Below, piece after piece: positions 33,141 to 42,082 of a stretch of DNA of 64,000 nt. The translations under genes and the position numbers were made by a program. Location of the stretch: assembly GCA_041651575.1 (NCBI GenBank), contig JBAZJB010000001.1, positions 310,001 through 374,000 of the forward strand, in the 5' to 3' direction. Positions within the stretch are counted from its first letter, which is position 1; each line of letters opens with the position of its first letter. Below the pieces are notes generated by a model, which did no database searches, had not been told where the DNA came from, and saw nothing but the letters and a program-made list of their open reading frames with translations. Source of the stretch: JAQUOT01 sp041651575. GTDB taxonomy: Archaea; Nanobdellota; Nanobdellia; SCGC-AAA011-G17; JAFCDX01.

Positions 33141-34817
33141 TTACTTATGAGTATACCAGAAAACTAGCTTATTTTTCTCTTTTTTATCAAGTCTTGCAAA
33201 GAAATTTCTTTCAAATTGTATTATATCATTAACTTTTACTTTTTGAATATCTGCTTCTGCGATACCTTTTATTGTTTCTCCATTATCCATTAAAATTTCT
33301 ACATTAATTATATCTTTTACAGGAAGCCAATGTATCTGTTTAGTATTTAGTTTTGAATCAAAATCTTTTGAAAGGAATTCATTGTTTTTGAAATTAAACA
33401 AGTGCATGAATCTGTAATTTTTATTTTTCTCTAATTTATCTGTTGAAGAAATAAATAATTCCAATTCAGAGTTTTTAACATCTAATTTTAATTTTCTATG
33501 GCCTTTTTTTGGATAATCTGGATGCAAAGGTGCTTCTGCATATTTCATCTTAGGAACTTTTTTTAGTTTAATTTTTACTGGTTTTTCTATAAAGAAATAT
33601 CTATTTGCTTCTTTTTCAATTAATTTTCTATTTTCTGAATATAAATTTTCTACAGGAACTACAATTTCTGTTGGATTCATCCCTAATGATAAAATAAAGT
33701 TTCTTATTGCTTCTGGTTTAAATCCACGTCTTTTTAATGATTGTATAGACCAAGTTCTTGGATCATCCCATCCAATATATTCTCCTGATTTTACTTCTTT
33801 TGCAGATTTGGATTTAGAAAGTTTTATTCCTTCTATTTGGAATAATCCATTATATAATGTAACTGAATGAGGCCAATTAAAAATATTCCAGATATAACTT
33901 TCCATTTCTGTTTCTATCATTAATTCTTTTCCACGAATAATATGTGTAATTCCTAATAAATAATCATCAATTGCCCAGGAAAAATCAAGCAAAGGCCATA
34001 CTTTGTATTTATTTTTTACTAAAGGATGTTTTCTTTCAGAAATTCTAAAAATAACTCTGTCTCTAAAAGCAGGATTTGGATCTTGCATGCTTGTTTTTAT
34101 TCTTAAAGTATAAGCACCTTCTTTTGTTTTTTTATCAAACATTAAATTCCATTTTTCTAAATTTTCTTTAATAGATTGAGATCTACAATCACAAGCTTTT
34201 TGTAATTCTCTGTGTTTATGAATATTTTCTGAAGAGCAAGAGCAAACATAGGCTTTTTCTTTTTTAATTAATTCATCTGCGTATTTATAATAAATTTCTA
34301 ATCTTTGTGATTTGTAAAAAGTATCTGAGAATTTTATTCCTAACCAATCTAATCCTTCTGGAATTAATTTGTAAGCCTCTGGTTCTATCTGTTTTTCTTC
34401 AGAACCAATTGTATCATCTATTACCAATAATAATTTACCTTTGTACTTTTTTGCATATTCATCATTTAATATTGCTGTTCTTGAATTTCCTATATGTAAT
34501 GGACCTGAAGGAAAAGGAGCAAATCTCATAACAACTTTGCCTTTAACATCTGGAAGATCTTTTAATTTTCTTTCTTCAACAGGTTTTTTCTCTAATAATT
34601 CTGGAGCAAGTTTTTGTAGTTCAGATGTTTGTTTTTCTAGACTTAATTTATTAACTTCTTTAATAATTTTCATTAAATCTGGATTGATTTCTTTTAATTT
34701 ATTTTTAATAGAATTGTCTTCATTAATTAATTTACCAATAATTGCTCCTGGAACGCATTTACCATCATGCTTTACTGCATTTTCAAGAGCATATTTCCTT
34801 ATTATGGCCAAATCCAT
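33141..34817 (-). CDS. gltX: glutamyl-tRNA synthetase (archaeal type)
   Basis: Class I synthetase that charges tRNA-Glu; archaeal enzymes of this type also charge tRNA-Gln to feed the amidotransferase pathway. A helical N-terminal extension (residues 1-90) precedes the Rossmann domain. HIGN is at 108-111 and the KMSKS-like loop is KLSKSK (about 335-340). The C-terminal beta-barrel anticodon domain resembles GlnRS, as is typical for archaeal GluRS. The 558-aa length is normal. Confidence 0.96.
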   Translation of the reverse strand: MDLAIIRKYALENAVKHDGKCVPGAIIGKLINEDNSIKNKLKEINPDLMKIIKEVNKLSLEKQTSELQKLAPELLEKKPVEERKLKDLPDVKGKVVMRFAPFPSGPLHIGNSRTAILNDEYAKKYKGKLLLVIDDTIGSEEKQIEPEAYKLIPEGLDWLGIKFSDTFYKSQRLEIYYKYADELIKKEKAYVCSCSSENIHKHRELQKACDCRSQSIKENLEKWNLMFDKKTKEGAYTLRIKTSMQDPNPAFRDRVIFRISERKHPLVKNKYKVWPLLDFSWAIDDYLLGITHIIRGKELMIETEMESYIWNIFNWPHSVTLYNGLFQIEGIKLSKSKSAKEVKSGEYIGWDDPRTWSIQSLKRRGFKPEAIRNFILSLGMNPTEIVVPVENLYSENRKLIEKEANRYFFIEKPVKIKLKKVPKMKYAEAPLHPDYPKKGHRKLKLDVKNSELELFISSTDKLEKNKNYRFMHLFNFKNNEFLSKDFDSKLNTKQIHWLPVKDIINVEILMDNGETIKGIAEADIQKVKVNDIIQFERNFFARLDKKEKNKLVFWYTHK

Positions 34818-34850
34818 AAATTACTTAAATGAACTTTATATTTAAATATT

Positions 34851-35300
34851 ATGCATTTCGATATATTAAACAAAAAGGATTATACTAAGATACTGGAAAA
34901 AATAGAGAAACAGTTTGATACAGAAAAATTAGTATTTGAATATGGTTTTATACAAGTAAAAGATAAGATTTACTTAATTTCTAGAGATCTAGCAAGAATT
35001 AATTATAAAGACCTGAGAATTAATAATATTGGATTGTATTTCTGCACATTAGAAAAAGATGGAATAAGAATGAGTATAGAAGGTTCTCAATTAATAGGAA
35101 ACAAAGCAAAAAAAGTTCTAGAGTTAGATAATGGAGAATTAAAATTATGGTTATCAGGAATACCAATTGAAAATAAACAAGGTTCTGGGTATTATTTAGT
35201 TAAAAATGGAAACGATTTTTATGGTTGTGGAAAAATAAAAGAAAATATTTTACATAATTATGTTCCTAAAGAAAGAAGAATTAAAGAGTTAATCTTATAA
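34851..35300 (+). CDS. NIP7-like PUA-domain protein
   Basis: The 149-aa protein has an N-terminal alpha/beta part (residues 1-75, with KIYLISRDLARIN) and a C-terminal PUA domain (about 75-149). The PUA domain has GSQLIGNKAKKVLELDNGELKLWLSG, then GSGYYLVKNGNDFYGCGKIKEN, a PUA RNA-binding pattern. The layout matches archaeal NIP7, a ribosome-biogenesis factor. A PUA protein from another RNA-modification family is the alternative. A TATA lies about 26 bases upstream within the gltX promoter region. Confidence 0.65.
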   Translation: MHFDILNKKDYTKILEKIEKQFDTEKLVFEYGFIQVKDKIYLISRDLARINYKDLRINNIGLYFCTLEKDGIRMSIEGSQLIGNKAKKVLELDNGELKLWLSGIPIENKQGSGYYLVKNGNDFYGCGKIKENILHNYVPKERRIKELIL

Positions 35301-36287
35301 TCCTGGCTCATAAGCAGTAACTTTATTTTTATCTTTTGTTTTTTTAGATTTATACATTGCTTGTTCTGCTTTTTTGTATAATTCTTCATACTCCAATGCA
35401 AATTTTGTGCTGCAAACTCCGATACAAGCAGTTATTTTTCCTGCAGTTTCTTCTCCTTCAAAATAAGTTTGTTCTACTGCATCTATTATTTCTTCTGCTT
35501 TTTCAATGGCATTTTCATAATTTGTACGAGGCATAATTATTCCAAATTCATCTCCGCCTATTCTAGCAATAATATCTCTCTTTTTAGTAACTGTACTTTT
35601 TAACAAATAAGCTATATCTTTTAAAATTTTATCTCCTTGTAAATGAGTTACTTTATCATTAAAAGATTTAAAATTATCTAAATCCATTAAGATTAAAGAT
35701 AGACCATTAGTACGATGTTCTAATTCTGAATTAACTTCTATTTCTAAATTAGTATAAAAGAAACCTTGATTATATAATCCTGTTAAAGTATCTTTCATAG
35801 CCAATTTTGCAGCCTCTTTATTTTTTTCATAGTCGGATGCATTTTTTACATGTAAAGTTAAATTTTCTGCATAAAGATTCAAAATAAAAGCACGATAATA
35901 ATCTGTAGGTTTTGGATTAACATATAATTTACCTATATCTTCTAAATTAAATATTCCAACATTATCTCCAGATAACCTTGTTTCTAAATCTTGTGGATCA
36001 GAAGCTACGATTTTTTCTTGTCCGTTCTCATTTATTGAAACTTGTAATAATAAATCTTTAAAAATTTCATTTGGATGATTTTTTATAATTGTTAAACTAT
36101 TTTTGGCTCTTCCCTCTATAGTCTTTTCAAGAGAAACAAATCTATTTCTAGCAAGGGTCAAGTATAGTGCGTCGCCCAATACTTTTTTTAAATATTCTAC
36201 TTCACTTTCGGTTGGATGAGGAATTAATAAAAGTTCTTCCACAAGTTGTTTTTGTTCTCTATTTAAATCTTCTAAAGTATATATCAT
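35295..36287 (-). CDS. GGDEF-domain protein (putative diguanylate cyclase)
   Basis: C-terminal GGDEF domain (about residues 165-320). DTLTGLYNQGFF opens the domain, LILMDLDNFKSFND holds the metal Asp, and the intact signature RIGGDEFG has GGDEF at 244-248. No RxxD inhibitory site lies five residues before it. The N-terminal 160 residues form an unrecognised helical/sensor region without membrane helices. The start at 36287 is chosen over 36317 because the TATA at about 36328 is too close to the latter. C-di-GMP signalling is bacterial in the main and rare in archaea; activity is not proven. Confidence 0.88.
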   Translation of the reverse strand: MIYTLEDLNREQKQLVEELLLIPHPTESEVEYLKKVLGDALYLTLARNRFVSLEKTIEGRAKNSLTIIKNHPNEIFKDLLLQVSINENGQEKIVASDPQDLETRLSGDNVGIFNLEDIGKLYVNPKPTDYYRAFILNLYAENLTLHVKNASDYEKNKEAAKLAMKDTLTGLYNQGFFYTNLEIEVNSELEHRTNGLSLILMDLDNFKSFNDKVTHLQGDKILKDIAYLLKSTVTKKRDIIARIGGDEFGIIMPRTNYENAIEKAEEIIDAVEQTYFEGEETAGKITACIGVCSTKFALEYEELYKKAEQAMYKSKKTKDKNKVTAYEPGL

Positions 36288-36352
36288 TTTCTTATTATAA
36301 CTACCCAATAGTAACAATATCTATTTATAAACCTTTCTTTTGTATTAAAACT
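36288..36352. promoter_or_regulatory. compact divergent promoter
   Basis: Only 65 bases separate the GGDEF and AlkD-like genes. The single palindromic ATTTATAAAC at about 36323-36332 sits 26 bases before the AlkD-like ATG and about 40 before the GGDEF start, so one TATA element may serve both directions. Confidence 0.5.
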
Positions 36353-37045
36353 ATGTTAAAAGACATTAAAAATGACTTTAATAGTCTTAAAAATCCTGAA
36401 AAAGCTAAGAAATTAGCTGGTTTTTTTAAGACAGCAAAAGGAGAATATGGTTATGGAGATAATTTTCTTGGTATAATAGTTCCAGAACAAAGAAAACTAG
36501 CTAAGAAATATCCAAATTTATCTCTAGAAAACTTACAAGAATTATTATCTAGCAATATTCATGAATATAGATTAACTTCTTTGTTTATTTTAATAAGTAA
36601 ATACAAAAAAGCTGATTCTGAAAAAGAAAAAATATTTAAGTTTTATTTAAAAAATACAAAAAACATAAACAATTGGGATTTAGTTGATTTGAGCGCTCCA
36701 AATATTGTTGGACATTATCTAAATGATAAAGATAAAAATATTTTGTATAAATTAGCAAAATCAGATAATTTATGGGAAAAAAGAATTGCAATTTTATCTA
36801 CATATACTTTCATAAGAAATAATCAATTTGAACATACTTTAAATATTTCTGAAATATTATTAAAAAATAAACATGATTTAATACACAAAGCAGTTGGTTG
36901 GATGCTAAGAGAAGTAGGAAAAAGAAATTTAGGAACTGAAGAAAACTTCTTGAAAAAATATTATAAAGAAATGCCAAGAACGATGCTAAGATATGCTATA
37001 GAAAAGTTTCCAGAAAATAAAAGACAATTTTATTTAAAAAAATAG
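36353..37045 (+). CDS. AlkD-family DNA alkylation repair protein
   Basis: HEAT-like helical-repeat DNA glycosylase family that removes N3- and N7-alkylated purines. The 230-aa length is typical. The family pattern is visible as FFKTAKGEYGYGDNFLGIIVPEQRKLAK (about residues 23-50, broken here by wording), NINNWDLVDLSAPNIVG (about 102-118), and HKAVGWMLREVGKR (about 182-195). WDLVD holds the catalytic-site Asp region. A TATA 26 bases before this ATG supports it against longer upstream frames that overlap the divergent gene. Confidence 0.9.
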   Translation: MLKDIKNDFNSLKNPEKAKKLAGFFKTAKGEYGYGDNFLGIIVPEQRKLAKKYPNLSLENLQELLSSNIHEYRLTSLFILISKYKKADSEKEKIFKFYLKNTKNINNWDLVDLSAPNIVGHYLNDKDKNILYKLAKSDNLWEKRIAILSTYTFIRNNQFEHTLNISEILLKNKHDLIHKAVGWMLREVGKRNLGTEENFLKKYYKEMPRTMLRYAIEKFPENKRQFYLKK

Positions 37046-37507
37046 TTATTTCTTTCTGTTTATATGAGCTAAAGCAAATATTACTCCTAAAATCAAAGAG
37101 GCATCTGCAATATTAAACAAAGAAACATTCCAGGCAGGATAAATTGGAATAAAAATCCAGTCTATAACAAAACCATAAACAAATCTAGATATAACATTTC
37201 CAAGTAACCCAATTGAAATTAAACAGGAACTTATCCAATCAATTTCGTTTTTATAAAATAAATAAAATAATACTAAAATTATAATTATTGGAAGAATGTA
37301 AAGAAATATTACATTGCTTTTAAAAAATCCAAAAATAACTCCTGGATTTTCTGCATATTTAATATACAATGTATCTCTTATAACTGTAAAATTTTTTCCT
37401 TTGAAATAAAATTTAGTCCATTGATCTAAAATAAGTATTACTATTCCTACTAAAAAAAACTTTATAGAATTAATCATCAATTCTCTGTGTTTATTTTGTA
37501 ATTTCAT
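37046..37507 (-). CDS. lspA: signal peptidase II (lipoprotein signal peptidase)
   Basis: Membrane aspartyl protease that cleaves lipoprotein signal peptides before the lipidated cysteine. Four membrane helices are visible in 153 aa. Conserved blocks are DQWTK (28-32), ENPGVIFG (53-60), GNVISRFVYGFVIDWI (103-118) and FNIADASL (131-138). The two catalytic aspartates fit D116 and D135. The usual GNLxDR reads GNVISR, so the structural Asp is Ser. LspA is uncommon in archaea. Lipobox proteins occur at 7743, 48949 and 63284. Confidence 0.9.
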   Translation of the reverse strand: MKLQNKHRELMINSIKFFLVGIVILILDQWTKFYFKGKNFTVIRDTLYIKYAENPGVIFGFFKSNVIFLYILPIIIILVLFYLFYKNEIDWISSCLISIGLLGNVISRFVYGFVIDWIFIPIYPAWNVSLFNIADASLILGVIFALAHINRKK

Positions 37508-37737
37508 TTTTGAGTAAACATTCTTTCTAAGTTTGTTATTTTTGTATCAAGATGATCTATCTTTGCATTTATTAAATCTAACTTTGTTTTTATTATTTCA
37601 CTATCATCTGATTTTTCTAAAGAGGGGGCTATTGAAGGTAAAGATTCGGTTGATCCAAAACTTGGTTGTTCTGGAAATTGCTCTAAAGGCACTTCTTTTT
37701 TACTAAAAAGCCTCTTTATTAAACTAAAAACACTCAT
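37504..37737 (-). CDS. small coiled-coil protein, 77 aa
   Basis: Not recognised. Basic N-terminal amphipathic segment (MSVFSLIKRLFSKKE) that may bind membrane, then a Pro/Ser-rich linker, then a heptad coiled coil (IIKTKLDLINAKIDHLDTKI). It overlaps lspA by 4 bases and lies upstream of it in the same operon. Confidence 0.68.
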   Translation of the reverse strand: MSVFSLIKRLFSKKEVPLEQFPEQPSFGSTESLPSIAPSLEKSDDSEIIKTKLDLINAKIDHLDTKITNLERMFTQK

Positions 37738-37796
37738 TTTACCTCTTTTTGAATTATAATAAGATTTTTAAATCTCCAGACTATATAAATTTTATC

Positions 37797-39341
37797 ATGG
37801 TAGACTTAAAAGAGGTAGAAGATACTATAAAAGATATAGAAAAACGTTTTTCTGATAAAAAGAAACAAATTAAAGAAAAACGTTCTTATTTGTTAAGCAC
37901 TTTAAAAAAACATAAATCAGAACAAGAAAATAAAAAAGATAAAGATATTGATACAGAAAATAAAATAAAAGCAATGTTAGTGGATGCTATAAGAAAAGAT
38001 GTTATTAAAGAATATTATTTAGGTTATGATTCTATGGGAGAAGGTTTGGAACCTTTATACTTCTGGACATTAGATTTTATGAGGGATAGGGCTCCTGGTG
38101 GAATGGGTTTAACTGTTACAAAAAGTCTTGAAGGTATTGAAGCATCTGCGTCTTCTTCTTATTTTGGTGAAATGGGAACGAGAGCAAGTGTTATGCAAGA
38201 CAGAGCAATGAAAATTTTAGAAGTAGTTAATAATTTAATAAGAACTATTATTAATATTATTTATGATTTAAAAGAATTTGAAATAAAATTAGGAACTTAT
38301 GATGATTTACATTCTAAAGAATCCTCAAGAAAAGAAGCAGCAAGATTAGCATTAAAAGGTGCCTGGATGGATCAAGTTGATATAAAAAGAGGACGTGGAA
38401 GTATAAACATGCTTTCACAACAATTACAATTTGTAACTGTAAGAGATGCATTTATGCAAGCAAGAGATGAAGCTGATGCAAATAAAATGGATTTAAATCA
38501 AAGAGTTAAAAATATTTTATTAAGAAAGGTAAATGAATATTTAAAATGGGAAAAAAATTCTGAAGAAGAATTAAGAAAAAGATTTGAAATTGAAAGAAGA
38601 TGGCTCTCTTCACAAGTAAATTCTGTGAAATTATATATACAATGGATAAAACCTTATTTGAAAGCAGCACAAAAACTTGGAATGAAAGAATTTAAAGCTC
38701 CAGATGTAGTTGCTGCATTTAATAATATGCAAATGGAATTATCCATCTTTGGAAGAAGAGAAATAAAACCTGAAGACGTAAATCCTAATTTTACAAAAGT
38801 AAAAATTCCAGAGAAATTATTTATAGGATTAGAAATTAATTTTAATTTTAGAACAGTTCCACAATCAATTCCTTCAAAATCTGGAAGTTCCTATGTTCAT
38901 GCAGGAAGAACAGATATTAATTTCAAAGGTTATGTATTAGATGAAGATGAAGTGGAAGCTATAGAAAAACAAGAATTATATGAAGATATGCAATTAGTAA
39001 GGAACTTAACTGAAATTTCACTTGAAGCTTTACAAAAAGATTTGGATCATTTTTTAAAAGAAATTGATGATCAAAGAAGAAAAGAGTCTGAAAAACCAAA
39101 AAAAGAAAAACTCAAATTAGAAAGTCCTTTTGGAAATTTAGGAGGAGGATTTAAAGAGATGTTCTCTCCTTTTAAAAATGTTTCAGAACAAGTAAAAGAT
39201 CTAATTGGAATAAGCAAAAAAGGACATATAAGCTCGTTTAAATTAGGTGAAATAAAGAAATTTGCTCAAGAAGAAGCACGTGATACCTGTTGGAATGCTT
39301 ACGATAAATATAAAAAAGCACACGGTATGATAACTTGGTAA
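37797..39341 (+). CDS. conserved coiled-coil protein of unknown function, 514 aa
   Basis: Not recognised. Residues 1-60 are a charged coiled coil (EVEDTIKDIEKRFSDKKKQIKEKRS). The central region is mainly helical, with KGAWMDQVDIKRGRGSINMLSQQLQFVTVRDAFMQARDE-like conserved-looking character. A strand-rich segment lies at about 330-390 (KLFIGLEINFNFRTVPQSIP), and a Lys/Glu-rich linker precedes a C-terminal helix. A TTTTTAAA element 26 bases before 37797 supports this start over 37749. It is first of three co-directional genes. Confidence 0.78.
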   Translation: MVDLKEVEDTIKDIEKRFSDKKKQIKEKRSYLLSTLKKHKSEQENKKDKDIDTENKIKAMLVDAIRKDVIKEYYLGYDSMGEGLEPLYFWTLDFMRDRAPGGMGLTVTKSLEGIEASASSSYFGEMGTRASVMQDRAMKILEVVNNLIRTIINIIYDLKEFEIKLGTYDDLHSKESSRKEAARLALKGAWMDQVDIKRGRGSINMLSQQLQFVTVRDAFMQARDEADANKMDLNQRVKNILLRKVNEYLKWEKNSEEELRKRFEIERRWLSSQVNSVKLYIQWIKPYLKAAQKLGMKEFKAPDVVAAFNNMQMELSIFGRREIKPEDVNPNFTKVKIPEKLFIGLEINFNFRTVPQSIPSKSGSSYVHAGRTDINFKGYVLDEDEVEAIEKQELYEDMQLVRNLTEISLEALQKDLDHFLKEIDDQRRKESEKPKKEKLKLESPFGNLGGGFKEMFSPFKNVSEQVKDLIGISKKGHISSFKLGEIKKFAQEEARDTCWNAYDKYKKAHGMITW

Positions 39342-39352
39342 TCTAAATTGCC

Positions 39353-39946
39353 ATGACAAAAATAAAAGAAATTCTAGAAAAGATAGAAAAAATTGAAGAT
39401 TTATCAGAGAAAATAAAATTTATAGAATTAATGATAGTCTCTTTAGAACAAAAAGGTGTTGATAAAAATTTAAGGAAAAAATTACAAGATATGCTTTCTA
39501 ATTTAGAAGAATTTGATGAAGTAAAAAAAGAAGATATTTCAGTTAAAGAAGACACATCAATAGATATTCCAAAAAGGGAAGTTAATGAAGAAAATTTAGA
39601 AAATACTGTTGCTAAAGAAAGAACTATTGAGAGAACAGAAGAAAGATTAGATAATAAATATCAATCTACCAGTTTATACCAAAATGAAACAAGAGATATT
39701 GGTGTAGATACAACTTTATTACATAAAATAGAAGAAGGATTACAAAGGTATGATTTGCTTCCTGGAGATAGGATATTTAATTCAGAACACATAAAGGGGA
39801 TAACTCATTATATGGAAAATATGGGTTTAAGTCAAAAACAAGTAACAAATTTTACAGAAAAAATAACTGGATTTAGTTTAAAATATGAAGCAAAAGACAT
39901 AAAAGGTACAAAAGATATAAGAATGTTTAAAGATTATGAGGTTTAA
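39353..39946 (+). CDS. coiled-coil protein of unknown function, 197 aa
   Basis: Not recognised. The N-terminal 60 residues form an amphipathic coiled coil (KIKEILEKIEKIEDLSEKI). The middle is acidic and probably disordered (about 60-110). A folded C-terminal part begins near LLHKIEEGLQRYDLLPGDRIF and runs to the end. It lies between two larger genes with spacers of 11 and 9 bases, so all three are one operon. Confidence 0.72.
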   Translation: MTKIKEILEKIEKIEDLSEKIKFIELMIVSLEQKGVDKNLRKKLQDMLSNLEEFDEVKKEDISVKEDTSIDIPKREVNEENLENTVAKERTIERTEERLDNKYQSTSLYQNETRDIGVDTTLLHKIEEGLQRYDLLPGDRIFNSEHIKGITHYMENMGLSQKQVTNFTEKITGFSLKYEAKDIKGTKDIRMFKDYEV

Positions 39947-39955
39947 AAGAGGAAA

Positions 39956-41959
39956 ATGATTAATTTTCATGCAGAATATGATAGTTCAATGAAACCAAAG
40001 TATTCTAATAAAGAAAAATCTTTTGAAGAAAGAATTGGTCTTGGTTCTAGATTAGGAGCGCCCTTATCTATTCAAACTCAAAATCAATTACAAGATATGG
40101 CTTTAAGATTAAATGAAGGTGTAAAAAATATTGAAATATCTGCTATTTCTCCAGAAATTTCTGAAGCTATTCCAAAACAACATTTTGATGAAATGAGAAG
40201 ATTATCAAAATTAACAGATTCTAAAGTTTCTGTTCATGCCCCAATGGTAGACCCTTCTGGTTTTGTAGAGCAAAAATGGAGCGAACAAAAAAGACTTGAA
40301 AACGAAGAAATGTTATTCTCAATGATAGATAGAGCAGCGCAACTAGATGATAATGGAATGGTTCCTGTTGTAATACATGGAGCACATACTTTTGGTGTAG
40401 AACCATCAAAAGAAAAAGAAACCTGGTGGGAAAATTTACCTGAAGAACAAAAACAAAAAGAAGCAGAAGCATTGGGTTATACAAAAGAACAAATGGAAAT
40501 TAAAATGCCTCGTGTTATGGGAATTGTAAATCAAGCAACAGGAGATGTAACTGGATTAGAATATGAAAAAAAAGAAGGATTTGCGAGAGGAGAAACTATT
40601 TGGCATCCATTAAAAAGATTAAATAATATGAATATAACAAGCTGGGATCAAGAAAAATTAAAAATTATGAGTTTACAAAAAGAAATGAGGGAATTAGAAA
40701 GAGAACGAGAAATTGTTGGGGAACAGTTAACAAAATTAATGCCTTATGCACAAAAAGGTTTAATGACTCCAGAAGAATTAAGACATTTAGAAGATTTACG
40801 TAAAAAAGAAGAATTAGTATCTAATCACATTAATGAAATAGATACGCACATTATTTCCCAAGTAGAAGATATGCATGATAAATTAAAAAAGTATGGTAAT
40901 AAAGAAGATGAAAAATATAAACATTTTTTTAAAGAATATTCTGGAAAAGTTAAAGAAAATTTAAATAATTTAGAAAAAGATAATGAAAAATTAAGACATG
41001 AATTTAATAAAGTTATTAAAAAAATGAATGAAGGAACTGCTTCTCAAGAAGAAATAAATAAATATGGAATAATAAAAAATGAAATGAAAAAAAGAGGGGA
41101 TATAATGGCAAAAATATTAGGTGATGCAATGGCTGAAATGCCTACTCCAGAAATATGGAAACCTGTAAATCAATTTGCTATAGAAAAAGCAGCTCAAACT
41201 TTTTCAGATCTTGCATTCAAAGCTTATGATAAACACAAAGAAAAAGCTCCGATGATTGCTATAGAAAATCCTTTCGCAGGAATGCCAATGGGAAGAGCAG
41301 AAGAACTAAGAGATGCTGTAAAAAAGGCAAGAAAAAATTTCTCTGAAAGATTAATCAAAGAAAAACATTTTGATAAAGAAGATGCAAAGCAATTATCTGA
41401 AAAATTAATAGGTGCTACTTGGGATGTTGGACATAATAACCTTTTGAGAAAAAGTGGATATTCTGAAGAGGATATTATCAAAGAAGCAAGAAAAATTTCT
41501 GATGTTGTAAAACATGTACATTTAACAGATAATTTTGGTCATGCAGATACTCATTTAGCTCCTGGAATGGGAAATGTTCCTATTAAACAAATTCTTGAAG
41601 AATTAGAAAAAAATGAAGAATTTGAAAAGATGAGATTGATTGTTGAAGCAGGAAATTTCGCAGTTAATTTCAAAACAAGTCCACATCCTTATACACTTGA
41701 ATATTTAGAAGTTCCTTTAAGAACAGGAGTTCCTCCAGAAGAATCAGGATACTGGTCAAATATACAAGAAGGAATAGTCCCTCCAGGAATAGAAAGAAGT
41801 AGAATGGAATATAACATACCTTTTGGAGATATTTTACCAGAAACTCATTTTAAAAAATTATATGGAGCAGGATGGATAGGAATGCCTGCAGAATTGGGTG
41901 GAGAAGGAAGAAGCCCAGATAAAGGCAGATTTGCCTCTAATTCTGAAGAATATGGATAA
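39956..41959 (+). CDS. AP-endonuclease/sugar-isomerase-like TIM-barrel protein with helical insertion
   Basis: The barrel fold of the xylose isomerase/endonuclease IV superfamily is split in two. The N-terminal part (residues 20-150) has VKNIEISAISPEIS, SKVSVHAPMVDPSG and PVVIHGAHTFG. The C-terminal part (about 400-590) has MIAIENPF, GATWDVGHNN, VKHVHLTDNFGHADTHLAPGMG and LIVEAGNF. His, Glu and Asp metal ligands are kept. Between them is a long charged coiled coil (about 225-385). The C-terminal 80 residues are Gly/Pro-rich. Substrate is unknown. At 667 aa it is twice the family's usual 280 aa. Confidence 0.8.
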   Translation: MINFHAEYDSSMKPKYSNKEKSFEERIGLGSRLGAPLSIQTQNQLQDMALRLNEGVKNIEISAISPEISEAIPKQHFDEMRRLSKLTDSKVSVHAPMVDPSGFVEQKWSEQKRLENEEMLFSMIDRAAQLDDNGMVPVVIHGAHTFGVEPSKEKETWWENLPEEQKQKEAEALGYTKEQMEIKMPRVMGIVNQATGDVTGLEYEKKEGFARGETIWHPLKRLNNMNITSWDQEKLKIMSLQKEMRELEREREIVGEQLTKLMPYAQKGLMTPEELRHLEDLRKKEELVSNHINEIDTHIISQVEDMHDKLKKYGNKEDEKYKHFFKEYSGKVKENLNNLEKDNEKLRHEFNKVIKKMNEGTASQEEINKYGIIKNEMKKRGDIMAKILGDAMAEMPTPEIWKPVNQFAIEKAAQTFSDLAFKAYDKHKEKAPMIAIENPFAGMPMGRAEELRDAVKKARKNFSERLIKEKHFDKEDAKQLSEKLIGATWDVGHNNLLRKSGYSEEDIIKEARKISDVVKHVHLTDNFGHADTHLAPGMGNVPIKQILEELEKNEEFEKMRLIVEAGNFAVNFKTSPHPYTLEYLEVPLRTGVPPEESGYWSNIQEGIVPPGIERSRMEYNIPFGDILPETHFKKLYGAGWIGMPAELGGEGRSPDKGRFASNSEEYG

Positions 41960-42000
41960 TAAAAAGATTTAAAAATTAAGTTAATTCTTTGGTATTACAT

Positions 42001-42072
42001 GCGCGAATAGTATAATGGTTAGTATAAGGGCCTTCCAAGTCTTTGATCGGGGTTCGAATCCCCGTTCGCGCA
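42001..42072 (+). tRNA. tRNA-Gly (TCC)
   Basis: Complete cloverleaf. The acceptor stem is GCGCGAA/TTCGCGC with discriminator A42072. The anticodon loop CTTCCAA gives TCC, and the T-arm is CGGGG-TTCGAAT-CCCCG. CCA is not encoded. A TTTAAAAA element about 29 bases upstream is a plausible promoter. Confidence 0.96.
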
Positions 42073-42082
42073 TTCTAAAAAA

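Noticed and set aside
36167..36352. N-terminal extension of the AlkD-like gene
   Set aside because: It overlaps the divergent GGDEF gene and lies upstream of the TATA element; the AlkD fold starts at 36353.
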